Positions 1-8,161 of a stretch of DNA of 64,000 bases are shown here, piece after piece. Below the pieces are notes generated by a model. That model saw nothing but the letters and a program-made list of their open reading frames with translations, ran no database searches and had not been told where the DNA came from. Source of the stretch: an uncultured bacterium (GTDB taxonomy: Bacteria; Verrucomicrobiota; Kiritimatiellia; CAIKKV01). Location of the stretch: assembly GCA_938038445.1 (NCBI GenBank), contig CALHRZ010000015.1, positions 57,584 to 121,583 of the forward strand, given 5' to 3'. The translations under genes were made by a program, and so were the position numbers. Position 1 is the first letter of the stretch. The number at the start of each line of letters is the position of its first letter.

Positions 1-692
1 CCACCCGGGAGCAGCTGGCCTTGACTGTCGCCCAGAAGAAGTTCAGCAGCATGACGGAAGTTTTTGCCGGTTTGCGGGCGTTGCTCGAATCGCCCCGCTA
101 TCAGGAAGTGAACCGCTGCGTGCTCGTCATCAGCACTCAACCGGAAGAGGGCAAAACGATCACCGTTTGCAATCTCGCTCTGGCCTACGCTCAAAGCGGG
201 CTCAAAACGCTGTTGGTGGACTTCGACCTTCGGCGCCCTCGTTTGGGCCGTATTTTCCAGGTAGAGGAAAAGGCAAAGGCCAGCCTGATTCACGTGCTGG
301 ATGAAGGAGATTCCTCCCGTTTCGAAGATCTTCCCGTTCCGACCGCCTTTGACAATCTTCATGTCGTGGCCAGCCAGGTGGCGGACAACCTCAGCCCCGC
401 CGACGTGATGGGTCGACAGTCGGTGAAAGAATTTGTGGAATGGACCAAGAGTCGTTATGATCGGGTCATCATTGATTCGCCGCCGTTCGGCATCGTCAGC
501 GACCCCGTGGTGCTTGGGCAGGTCGCAGGCGCCGTGATCATCGTGAGTCGTTTGGGGCGAAGCCGTTATCAGCCGTTGGTCCATGCCGTTCGAGAATTCC
601 GCCATGCCGGCTGCAAGGTGATTGGCGTCGTTCTCAATGACGTCCCCTTCCGTGGAGAAAGTTACTCCCATTACGATTATCGGCGGTATTAA
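1..692 (+). CDS. Tyrosine-protein kinase, CpsD/CapB (BY-kinase) family, 5' partial
   Basis: The reading frame is open to the left edge (from base 3), so the start lies outside the window; an internal TTG at 21 is not a convincing start. The visible ~230 residues form a BY-kinase cytoplasmic domain. Seen: a Walker A variant STQPEEGKT, a Walker A' segment LLVDFDLRRP, and a Walker B segment VIIDSPPFG. The C-terminal tail carries clustered tyrosines (SYSHYDYRRY), which in this family are autophosphorylation sites that control capsule or exopolysaccharide chain length. The N-terminal Wzz-like membrane part, if fused, is upstream and not visible. The next gene follows after 18 bases but is not functionally related as far as I can tell. 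Walker A usually reads PGEGKT; here the Gly is Glu, which should not abolish nucleotide binding. Family assignment is secure; role in exopolysaccharide is from family knowledge. Confidence 0.88.
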   Translation, partial: TREQLALTVAQKKFSSMTEVFAGLRALLESPRYQEVNRCVLVISTQPEEGKTITVCNLALAYAQSGLKTLLVDFDLRRPRLGRIFQVEEKAKASLIHVLDEGDSSRFEDLPVPTAFDNLHVVASQVADNLSPADVMGRQSVKEFVEWTKSRYDRVIIDSPPFGIVSDPVVLGQVAGAVIIVSRLGRSRYQPLVHAVREFRHAGCKVIGVVLNDVPFRGESYSHYDYRRY

Positions 693-710
693 GCCTTCGG
701 CGCGACGGCG

Positions 711-2351
711 ATGAAGGATTACCGGGATCGGATCGAAGCAGGACGTCGGGTGACCGGCGGTCGTTTTGTTGTTTCCGAAGCGGCCGTTTCTTTACTCCGT
801 GCGGTGCTTTGCGCCCACGACCGAGTGATTCTCGAGGGGAACAACCAGAAGCAGGCCGGTTTTCTGGCCAAGGCGCTTTTGAACACCGATTCGGCAGGGG
901 TCCGCGATCTTCACCTCCTGATGAGCGCGGTGAGCCTGGAGGAACACCTCGCATTTTTCGAAAAAGGCGTCGCCTCTCGGCTGGATTTTGCCTTTTCGGG
1001 GCTTCAGGCCAAGGGAATCGCTCGCCTCATAAGGGAACGAAAAATGCAGGTAGGCGCCATCCACACCTATCTGGAACTTTATTCCCGTTATCTGACCGAT
1101 CTACGCCCGCAGGTCGCCCTCTTGGCGGGTGAAACCGCTGACGTCCAGGGCAACGTCTTTCTCGGAACGAACGGAGAGGAAACCGCTTTTCTTTGCGAGG
1201 CCACCCGTGGCGCAGGTGGCGTGACGGTTGTGCAGGTCGAAAGAGTGGTCGAAGCGCCCTTGCCACGAGTCGATCTTCCTGCGGATCGCGTCGATTTCAT
1301 CGTGGTGTGCGGGCAACGGCCGCACCTCTTTCCTCTCTTTACGCGGGACCCGGCCCGTATCACCGCCCGGCAGATTCTGATTGCGATGTTGACGGTGAAG
1401 GGAATCTACGCGCCGTACGAAGTTCGTTCTCTCAACCATGGCATCGGTTATGCCACCGCAGCCATTGAACTCATTCTCCCTACCTTCGGCCAAACGCTCG
1501 GGCAGAAAGGAAAGATCGCCACCCATTGGATCCTTAATCCTCATCCGACGCTCATTCCGGCCATCGAGAGCGGCTGGGTTCATTCGATCTATTCATTTGG
1601 AAGTGAAGTCGGCATGGAGGACTACGTGGCGGCTCGGCCTGACATCTTTTTCACCACGCCGGACGGGGGACTGATCTCCAACCGCTTGTTCGCCCAGATG
1701 GCCGGCCAGTATGGCGTGGATTGCTTTGTCGGCGCTACGCTGCAGATGGATGTGGACGGGAACAGCTCGACCGCGACCCGAGATCGTATTTCGGGGTTCG
1801 GAGGAGCGCCCAACTTGGGGAGCGATGCGCCGGGCCGCCGCCATTGCACGCCGGCGTGGCGAAAAGCGGGGGAGGAAATTGCAGCGGCAGCTCTTCGCAA
1901 CGGGGGGCCTATTTCGCCGCCGAGAGGTCGGAAACTCGTCGTGCAGGTTACCCCAACGGTCAGTGAGAAAGGCGGCATTCCCGTTTTTGTATCCGAACTG
2001 GAAGGGCTCGCCTTTTTCCGCGAGTGCGGGCTGGAGGCCGTTCCCATCATGCTCTATGGGGAAGACCTGACCCATATTGTAACGGAGCGGGGCATTGCGC
2101 ATCTTCTCCGATGTGCGAACCGTGAAGAGCGGCGGGCGGCCATCCGGGCCATTGCCGGCGATACGCCTATCGGCCGAATGGAAAAACCAGAAGAGACCCG
2201 ATCGCTCCGGCAACGCGGCATCGTCCAGACGCCCGAAGATCTGGGCATCGCCCCTTCCACGGCATCTATCGAGTGGCTTGCGGCTCGCAGTCTGGCGGAT
2301 CTGGAACGGATTTCCGGCGGACTCTATCGGGCGCCCACGGGAGAGTTTTGA
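711..2351 (+). CDS. mdcA: Malonate decarboxylase subunit alpha-like CoA/ACP transferase
   Basis: A 546-residue protein of the CoA-transferase superfamily. The segment around residues 345-380 (GNSSTATRDRISGFGGAPN then GRRHCTPAW) is the signature I associate with MdcA, the acetyl-S-ACP:malonate ACP transferase of malonate decarboxylase, and the length (about 550) also fits. In the complete system MdcA works with MdcC (the ACP), MdcD/E (decarboxylase) and MdcB/G/H (prosthetic group and charging). None of these is in the window: the neighbours are a capsule kinase and a TPR protein. So it is either an orphan whose partners lie elsewhere, or a transferase with another acyl substrate. The next gene starts on a TTG that overlaps this stop codon (TTGA), so the two are probably cotranscribed. 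ATG start chosen; no strong ribosome site is visible. Confidence 0.75.
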   Translation: MKDYRDRIEAGRRVTGGRFVVSEAAVSLLRAVLCAHDRVILEGNNQKQAGFLAKALLNTDSAGVRDLHLLMSAVSLEEHLAFFEKGVASRLDFAFSGLQAKGIARLIRERKMQVGAIHTYLELYSRYLTDLRPQVALLAGETADVQGNVFLGTNGEETAFLCEATRGAGGVTVVQVERVVEAPLPRVDLPADRVDFIVVCGQRPHLFPLFTRDPARITARQILIAMLTVKGIYAPYEVRSLNHGIGYATAAIELILPTFGQTLGQKGKIATHWILNPHPTLIPAIESGWVHSIYSFGSEVGMEDYVAARPDIFFTTPDGGLISNRLFAQMAGQYGVDCFVGATLQMDVDGNSSTATRDRISGFGGAPNLGSDAPGRRHCTPAWRKAGEEIAAAALRNGGPISPPRGRKLVVQVTPTVSEKGGIPVFVSELEGLAFFRECGLEAVPIMLYGEDLTHIVTERGIAHLLRCANREERRAAIRAIAGDTPIGRMEKPEETRSLRQRGIVQTPEDLGIAPSTASIEWLAARSLADLERISGGLYRAPTGEF

Positions 2352-3130
2352 GGGTGACGTGGCTAGCCAGTTCCCTCGAGTGTTTGCTCGTCATTTTTGT
2401 TCTTTCCGGCTTGCTGGCGGAGGGATGGGCCGGTCAGAGCATCGAGCAACCCTCCGAGGCGGAGGCGGCATTTACCGAAGGGCGATATCGCGAGGCGGCT
2501 TTTCTTTATCGGATACGGCTTGCGCGCGATCCGCATCGGCCTGATGACCATGCCCAGCTGATCTGGAGTCTTTATCTGGATGGGGAACGCCGTTTGGATG
2601 CCCGGGAGGCACTTCTCAAGTTTCGTCAGGCTGCCGAAGAAGCGCTGGAGATGGAACGGCGTTTTCCCTCCCTTCCCGAGAGTCATTTTTTGGTTGCCTT
2701 TACCCATGGTGTGTTAGCCATGAAGGAGAACGGCCTTCGTCGCCTCGAGAATGCTCGCATCGCCGAACGCAGCGCGCAGGAAGCGCTGGCGTTGAATCCG
2801 GATTATGCGCCCGCCTATGTTGTGCTGGGGATCGGATATCGGGAGATGGCCCGCCTTCCTGCGCCGGTCCGATGGGTGGCGCGGCGGCTATGGGAGGGTG
2901 AATTTCCAACCTTTCAGAAATCCGAAAAGGCGTTTTGGGAAGCCCTGAAGCGACAGCCGGATTTCCCTTATGCCCTTGAACAGATGGGGGAAACAGTCGA
3001 AGCCGGCGGCCGGAAGGAAGAGGCTCGTCATTGGTATCGCCGGGCCTTGGAAAGTTCGGCCCAAACACCGCTGGATCGGACTGCGCAGGAACGGGCCCGT
3101 CAGCGGATGACTCTTATTTCAGAGCGCTGA
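2348..3130 (+). CDS. Exported TPR-repeat protein
   Basis: A 260-residue protein. I place the start at TTG 2348, which overlaps the stop of the upstream mdcA-like gene (TTGA) and directly precedes a signal peptide: a short basic start, then a hydrophobic run (CLLVIFVLSGLLAEGWA) ending near Gly/Gln. The open frame continues further upstream but that part overlaps mdcA and has no signal features. The mature part carries helical repeats of TPR type: around residues 40-70 (AAFTEGRYREAAFLYRIRLA), 150-180 (ALALNPDYAPAYVVLGIGYR) and 210-250 (AGGRKEEARHWYRRALE). TPR proteins are scaffolds; no catalytic domain is visible. The 3' end overlaps the convergent DUF4091 gene by 17 bases. Function unknown. 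Confidence 0.75.
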   Translation: MRVTWLASSLECLLVIFVLSGLLAEGWAGQSIEQPSEAEAAFTEGRYREAAFLYRIRLARDPHRPDDHAQLIWSLYLDGERRLDAREALLKFRQAAEEALEMERRFPSLPESHFLVAFTHGVLAMKENGLRRLENARIAERSAQEALALNPDYAPAYVVLGIGYREMARLPAPVRWVARRLWEGEFPTFQKSEKAFWEALKRQPDFPYALEQMGETVEAGGRKEEARHWYRRALESSAQTPLDRTAQERARQRMTLISER

Positions 3131-4694
3131 TCGCTTTCCAGAGTCGGCGCCGCGCCTGTCTCCACACGGCCGTCTCTTTCGTGTAACGGTCAAATCCTTG
3201 AACCACTGACCGGACAATGGCATCCGCCAGCCGTGGTTTTTCCTGCTGAAGGATTCGGAGGAGTTCGAGATCCTCCAACCCTTCCCGCTGGGCCTCGAAT
3301 CGCAGGCTCGACCAGGGGCGATCGGAGCCGGGATACACGACGTGTGTATCGCCGGCCGGCAAGGCATTGGAACCCCCTCCCCAGTTGGGGACGACGCTCT
3401 GTTCGAAAGGATTCTGATTCTTTTGGTAGTGGTTCAAACCCCAGTGGAGAAAACCATCCAACCGATACCGAGCGGCCGCCCATCCGAGAAAAACGGGACG
3501 CAACAGTTCCATGTCGAGAAGCCGATTGAGCCACGCCCCCCCTGGAAAACAGCAGGTGTAAAACCAAATACGGTCGCCATGGTCTCGCTCGGCTTCGAAC
3601 TGTTCCCGGTGCTGCTCGTAGTGATGAGCCTGGGGGCACCAGATGTTAACCGTTCCCGGGAGCGACGGGTCGAGGACAGCGTCCACGATGGGAATTCCAG
3701 GCATATACTTCCTCACCATTCCGACGAACAGACGGTAATCCGTAGCATTTTCCGGGATGGGCTCGTCGGCCACGTGCTGGACGTAGCGGTCCATCCATCG
3801 GTTCACGCGAATCTCTTCCATCAATTGCCGAGCGGCAGCGGCGATGTCCCTATGGCCTTCGGCAGTCGTAGCCCGGCGGCCGGTTAGAGACACGCTAAAG
3901 GTTGGGCAGACCCACTCGGAGGTCGAACGGCGTCCGAAGTGACCGCCTTCGATATAATAGAGACCGGCCTGCGTGAAAAGGCGTACATATCGGCGCAGCC
4001 GGTCGCGGCGCAGAACGAGGATTCCCTTACGCAAGTCGAACATGTCGTGGAAGGTGAACCAGAAGGTGTTCTGGCGGCCATGCGCCATGAGGCGGGCGTA
4101 CTGTTCCATCATGGACCAGTGGGCTTCGCTCCAGGGGCGGAGCCCATGTCGTTCTGCCATGTTGATCGTGCTGAACCAGTTCGTGACCGGCCAACTCTTC
4201 CGTCCTGCCGGCGGAACAAACGCCGAATCAACACGAAGGGAAAGCGAGAGATTGTACGATTCCCCTTGATGGAGAAGGGAAAGGGCAAACGAACGCATTC
4301 CCGGCCGTTCGTTCGGCGGAATGGATATGTGAAGACGATAAACCTCCCGCTCGGCATTGACCGCATGGCTCCGGGGGACCGGCTCCATGGCGTCATAAAC
4401 CCGGAAAGGGGAACGGCGGAAGACATGCGGATTCCGCTCACCCGGCTTTTCCGTAAAGCCGAGGGGACCCGTATTGGCTTCGACGGGAACGGAATGCAGT
4501 CGGAAGAGTTCGAGGGGAAAGGACGGCTTTAGACGCCAGGCGATGGCGCTGCCCTTTCGGAGTCCATCGCAGAGAACGGTTACGGCGGCCGTGCCGCCGC
4601 GAGCGGCTTCAAGGGTGGCGCGAGGCATCGGGGGAGACGGAAAGGGACTGTCAGGGCAAACCCACTGCAGGGGATCCCAGAAGGACACGTTCAA
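3114..4694 (-). CDS. DUF4091 (GH123-like) domain protein
   Basis: A 526-residue protein without a clear signal peptide. The C-terminal half (about 330-520) looks like the DUF4091 / GH123 catalytic region: HVADEPIPENATDYRLFVG holds an acidic pair after a beta strand, followed by VNIWCPQ, WFYTCCFPGGAWLNR, then LDGFLHWGLNHYQKNQNPF and THVVYPGSDRPWSSLRFEAQ, ending in a helical EGLEDLELL block. That order is typical of DUF4091 proteins, which are related to N-acetyl-galactosaminidase GH123. The N-terminal ~170 residues look like a beta-sandwich. Start: TTG at 4694, with AAGGAG eight bases upstream; GTG 4688 is possible. Substrate cannot be read from the sequence. Other glycan-related genes lie in the window, which fits a saccharolytic role. 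Confidence 0.7.
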   Translation of the reverse strand: MNVSFWDPLQWVCPDSPFPSPPMPRATLEAARGGTAAVTVLCDGLRKGSAIAWRLKPSFPLELFRLHSVPVEANTGPLGFTEKPGERNPHVFRRSPFRVYDAMEPVPRSHAVNAEREVYRLHISIPPNERPGMRSFALSLLHQGESYNLSLSLRVDSAFVPPAGRKSWPVTNWFSTINMAERHGLRPWSEAHWSMMEQYARLMAHGRQNTFWFTFHDMFDLRKGILVLRRDRLRRYVRLFTQAGLYYIEGGHFGRRSTSEWVCPTFSVSLTGRRATTAEGHRDIAAAARQLMEEIRVNRWMDRYVQHVADEPIPENATDYRLFVGMVRKYMPGIPIVDAVLDPSLPGTVNIWCPQAHHYEQHREQFEAERDHGDRIWFYTCCFPGGAWLNRLLDMELLRPVFLGWAAARYRLDGFLHWGLNHYQKNQNPFEQSVVPNWGGGSNALPAGDTHVVYPGSDRPWSSLRFEAQREGLEDLELLRILQQEKPRLADAIVRSVVQGFDRYTKETAVWRQARRRLWKAISALK

Positions 4695-4724
4695 GGCTCA
4701 CACTCCTTGTGTTTTAAGCGAAGG

Positions 4725-5948
4725 CTATGACCGATAGGCGATCCAAAGGATCAGAATGGCGAGGTTGACCAGTGTGACGGGGATACCCGCTCGGGCATAT
4801 TCCCGCAGGGAAAGATGAACGCCGAAGGGTACAGCCTGTTCCATCACGATCAGATTGGCCATGCTGCCGATCGGAAGAAGATTTCCGGCGTATGTGGCGC
4901 TCAGGGAAAGCACATACCAGCGGACAGGATCTCCCAGAGGAATGTGATGGCAAAGAAGAACCGTAGCCGGGACATTACTGACCACATTGCTCAGGACGAT
5001 TGTCAGAACGCTCAACGGGTAGGGATGGTGCCAAGAAAAGCGGGAATTCTCCAGGACACTCATGATCCGTTCGGGCCAGCCGGTGGCATTCAGTCCTCGC
5101 ACGACAATGAACAGGGCCGCGAACAGGGTGATGAGGTGCCAATCCACGAGTCCCAGCATGGAACGGGTATGCATCTGGCGACTGAGAAGGAGGACGCCGG
5201 CCACGGCAAGAACCGACCATTCGCGGGGAAAGGGGCTGAACAAAAGGCCGATGACGACCGCGACTGCAATTAATCCCTTGATCGTTTGTCTTCGATTATA
5301 AAGAGGCCAGTGCGTTTCCTGACTTTCGGACCCAGCATTATCCGTGGGGGGGAGATAAAATTTTCCACGGTAAAGCCACAGGAGGAGGCCATAAGTCGCC
5401 AGCAGTCCAGCAAAGGAAGGCGGGGCGCACCAGAGGAAAAAACGGCCAAAATCCAACCGTGCCATCTGGCCGATGAGCATACTTTGAGGGTTTCCAATGA
5501 TGGTGGAAGCCGATCCCAGGTTGGTGCCCATCGCCAAACCGAGCAGGAACGGAATGGGATTGAGTCCCCGGCGAAGGAGCGCCACCGCGAGGACGGGTGT
5601 GAAGGCCAGGCAAATGATGTCGTTGGCTAGCACAGAGGCCAGTCCTCCCGAAACGATCATCAGGAGGAAGAGAAAAAAGGCGGGTCGGTCCATCCAGGCG
5701 GTCAGATCGCGGGCAAGGCGGGTATAAAAGCCGCCCAACCGGAGTTGAGCCGAGACGATCATCAGGGCGTAGAGAAGCAAAAGGGTGGGGAGGTGAACGG
5801 AGGCAAAGGCTTCTTCCGCGGTCAGCGTGCCGGCAACGACCATGGCAATCGCCCCCAGCAATGCGATGCCGGTTCGATCAATCGCCAGGCGGGGAAAACG
5901 TCCGACCGCCACCCCAAGGTAGGTCAGGAAAAAGATCAGAACGCCCAT
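4725..5948 (-). CDS. SLC13/ArsB-type anion permease
   Basis: A 407-residue integral membrane protein with about 10-11 hydrophobic segments. Two internally related hairpin regions typical of the ion transporter superfamily can be seen: one near residues 105-155 (ANDIICLAFTPVL, then GTNLGSASTIIGNPQ) and one near 315-345 (LSNVVSNVPATVLLCHHIP). The SN-P and TNxxS motifs resemble those that bind Na+ and substrate in SLC13 and CitT proteins. The substrate (di- or tricarboxylate, sulfate, arsenite) cannot be decided. It sits 30 bases downstream of nothing on its own strand and 30 bases upstream of the DUF4091 gene, so the two may share a transcript. The preceding oxidoreductase gene (7035-6034) ends 85 bases before this start. 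Confidence 0.8.
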   Translation of the reverse strand: MGVLIFFLTYLGVAVGRFPRLAIDRTGIALLGAIAMVVAGTLTAEEAFASVHLPTLLLLYALMIVSAQLRLGGFYTRLARDLTAWMDRPAFFLFLLMIVSGGLASVLANDIICLAFTPVLAVALLRRGLNPIPFLLGLAMGTNLGSASTIIGNPQSMLIGQMARLDFGRFFLWCAPPSFAGLLATYGLLLWLYRGKFYLPPTDNAGSESQETHWPLYNRRQTIKGLIAVAVVIGLLFSPFPREWSVLAVAGVLLLSRQMHTRSMLGLVDWHLITLFAALFIVVRGLNATGWPERIMSVLENSRFSWHHPYPLSVLTIVLSNVVSNVPATVLLCHHIPLGDPVRWYVLSLSATYAGNLLPIGSMANLIVMEQAVPFGVHLSLREYARAGIPVTLVNLAILILWIAYRS

Positions 5949-6033
5949 ACGTGCCTTTGGCTTGGCGGGACTATGATCCAGCCCCTTCGGGTTGTCAAGC
6001 CCGCTTGGGCGGACAACGTCGACAAAAGGTTCC

Positions 6034-7035
6034 TCACGACGGAGCGGTATGGACCGTACGCCCGGTTGCAGCGCTTTCCCGTATCATGTCCATTAACAGG
6101 GCGAACCGCAGTCCGCTTTCCGGAGGACAAGGATTTTCCATTTTTCCTGCCCGCACCTTCAGAAACTGCTGCCACGGGCCTTTCGACTTGACGAAGGAGA
6201 CGGAAACGAACTCGTGCTGACTCTCCTTTTTGAGCGCCAAGCTTTCGCCCCAGATGCCCGTGCGAAGAATTCCTCGGTCGCCGAAGACCAGAATCTGGGA
6301 GGCGCATTGGATGGAATCCCCCGCGCCGGTCAAGGAGAACATAATGCCGTTCCGCGTTCGACCGCTGACGGAGGAATTGATTTCGACCGGAGCGCCCCGA
6401 TTGTCCAAGAGAGCGGTGACCTGGGCGACCTCGTCCGCCAGCAGATCCACGACCGTATTGATCATGTGGGAGCCCGTGTCGAAAAGGAAGCCGCCGCCGG
6501 AGATTTCCGGAATCTGCCGCCATAGGCCAGTAGTTCCGGCTTTCCACGCTTGATGCACCCAGGCGCAGACGGCGTTGACTTGGCCGATTGCGCCTGCGGC
6601 CAGCAGCCGCTTGGCTTTCCAGATCGCCGGCGAGAGACTTCCGGGAAAAGCCACCATGACGAGGCGGCGGGTCTGATCCCGCAAGGCGATCAGCTGACGG
6701 GCTTCTTCGGCATTCAGCACCATGGGTTTTTCAATCAGAACATCCATGCCGTTTTGAAGGCAATCCCGCGCATTTTCGAAATGGAACTTGTGAGGCGAAC
6801 AGATTACAGCCGCATCAGCGCCTCCCTGGGCCCGGATCAGTTCCTCGATTGTGTTGTAAAAGGGCGGGCAGGATGTCCTTCGTTCCGCAAACCAGGAAGC
6901 GGTTGCCTCCCGGGAGGATTCGGAAGGTTCCACGAGCCCGACGATTTGGGTCGTTCGCTTGGTCTCCAACATGGTTTGGAAATGGCGCCGCGCAAAGCCA
7001 CCGGTCCCCACGACGATGCTCCGGATCCGTTTCAT
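6034..7035 (-). CDS. Gfo/Idh/MocA family NAD(P)-dependent oxidoreductase
   Basis: A 333-residue protein. The N-terminus is a Rossmann fold with a glycine-rich turn (VVGTGGFARRHF), and residues ~95-105 contain the family motif ending in LIEKPMVLNAEEA (the EKP lysine contacts cofactor and substrate). The C-terminal half is the alpha/beta sheet domain with the GGGFLFDTGSHMIN segment, the usual position of the catalytic aspartate and histidine. The ATG start has GAGGAG upstream at good spacing. Members oxidise sugars, inositols or amino-sugar derivatives. Upstream on the same strand lies the remnant of an aldo/keto reductase, a common operon partner of these enzymes, so this gene may have lost a partner. 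Substrate unknown. Confidence 0.85.
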   Translation of the reverse strand: MKRIRSIVVGTGGFARRHFQTMLETKRTTQIVGLVEPSESSREATASWFAERRTSCPPFYNTIEELIRAQGGADAAVICSPHKFHFENARDCLQNGMDVLIEKPMVLNAEEARQLIALRDQTRRLVMVAFPGSLSPAIWKAKRLLAAGAIGQVNAVCAWVHQAWKAGTTGLWRQIPEISGGGFLFDTGSHMINTVVDLLADEVAQVTALLDNRGAPVEINSSVSGRTRNGIMFSLTGAGDSIQCASQILVFGDRGILRTGIWGESLALKKESQHEFVSVSFVKSKGPWQQFLKVRAGKMENPCPPESGLRFALLMDMIRESAATGRTVHTAPS

Positions 7036-7126
7036 GGGTCACTCCTCAAGGGTTGGATCAGAATGAGAATGGACCAGGAGCGTAGAGCGATGAAGTGGAT
7101 TTGTCAATTCTTGCGCGGTTGGCGGA

Positions 7127-7324
7127 TCACAGTTCGGTTCGGCCTTGGTAGATCAGGGGATGCACAATCCCGATGGCCTCAATGGCTCGTTGCAGATCGC
7201 TTGGCAAGGGTCCCTTCGCAAGGGCCGCGAGATTGGCCTCGATTTCGGCGCGGCAACTAAAGCCGAGGACAATCGAATGAATCCGGTTCTCGGGCAGCAA
7301 CCAGCGAAATGTGAGCTCGGCCAT
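7127..7324 (-). pseudogene. Aldo/keto reductase, C-terminal remnant
   Basis: About 65 codons that read as the last helix-loop part of an aldo/keto reductase: MAELTFRWLLPENRIHSIVL followed by GFSCRAEIEANLAALAKG, matching the family pattern 'ALRWvL..p.vstvIpGa....qveeNl.A'. The catalytic N-terminal three quarters (Asp, Tyr, Lys, His tetrad) is absent. Upstream of it the frame runs through a short repeat (REPSG twice) and then loses any similarity. It ends about 90 bases upstream of the Gfo/Idh/MocA gene in the same direction. I read it as a deletion remnant. The start coordinate marks only where family similarity begins, not a real start codon. Confidence 0.65.
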
Positions 7325-7497
7325 GGACACACCGCTGGGTTCACGAGAAAGGATGAGGAATCCAGAGGGTTCGCGAAGGAGAATAGGATAAGATGCGTGG
7401 ATGTGGGCGGTTCGATTTTGTCCCAATTTTGGTCGTTCCGGGTCTATTCTCTTCTCTGTTTACCCTTGGATCGAGGGGGGAGATCGGTCGAAAGGTC

Positions 7498-8072
7498 ATG
7501 ATAAAAGGGATCACCTCTTTCCTATTGTCGGGAATGTTTGTTTCGGTCTATCTCTACGCCTCGCAAGCCCAAGAGCGTTCCCCAAGGCCAGATTTTGTAT
7601 TGGGATGGGCTTGGTGTTCAGTCCATGCTACGGCAAAACCCTTCACGAAATCTATGACGATTCACGGGTTACGGGCGGATACCAATGGCAGAACCTTCAC
7701 ATGGGAGTGCGGTTCAATCTCTGCTCTAGGTTTCGCATAATGCCAGGTTTGGACTTCCTTTACGGTTCAGGACTTGCCAAATATTTTTTCGTGAACGCGA
7801 TTGCCCTCCCGCACTTTGGTGTGCAAGTCACCGCCCCCCGCGCCCCTTCTTTTTATTTGACCGGTCAGGTGCATTACGCCATTCCTTACACCACGAGCGA
7901 TCGGTTTGATGGGGAAGGAAACGTTGGGGGCGGCGCCATGTTGGGGTATGATTTTGGAAAGGGATTCCATTTAGAAATTGGCTATCAATATGTCGCCGTC
8001 ACGGTCTTCTTTGAGCGGGTTGTTTCCCGCGATTTCGGCGGCTTTTGGTGTGCTTTCAAATACGCATTCTGA
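7498..8072 (+). pseudogene. Outer-membrane beta-barrel-like protein, single frameshift
   Basis: An ATG at 7498 opens a clear signal peptide (MIKGITSFLLSGMFVSVYLY, then ASQAQE). After about 36 codons the frame loses sense, while the frame one base back continues with a protein of aromatic/glycine-alternating strands to a terminal phenylalanine (FWCAFKYAF), as expected for an outer-membrane barrel. The switch is at about 7605 in TTGGGATGGGC: adding one A (GGAATGGG) would give the continuous reading DFVLGMGLVFS. So the gene either carries a one-base deletion or the sequence has an error there. If intact it would be about 192 residues. I do not recognise a specific family. It lies just upstream of the large secreted protein but in a separate transcription unit. 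Confidence 0.6.
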
Positions 8073-8095
8073 AAAAACCTAAAAAAGTTTTGAAA

Positions 8096-8124
8096 TTGTT
8101 TAATTCTATCCGGCGAGTTATAAT
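8096..8124 (+). promoter_or_regulatory. Predicted sigma-70 promoter of the 983-residue secreted protein gene
   Basis: A perfect -10 box TATAAT (8119-8124) lies 17 bases downstream of TTGTTT (8096-8101); a better -35 match TTGAAA at 8090 would need an overlong 23-base spacer. The region is AT-rich and followed after 24 bases by AAGGAGG (8149-8155), a strong ribosome site six bases before the ATG at 8162. Confidence 0.5.
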
Positions 8125-8161
8125 AACGATGTGATGATTTGATCGGACAAGGAGGGACTCA

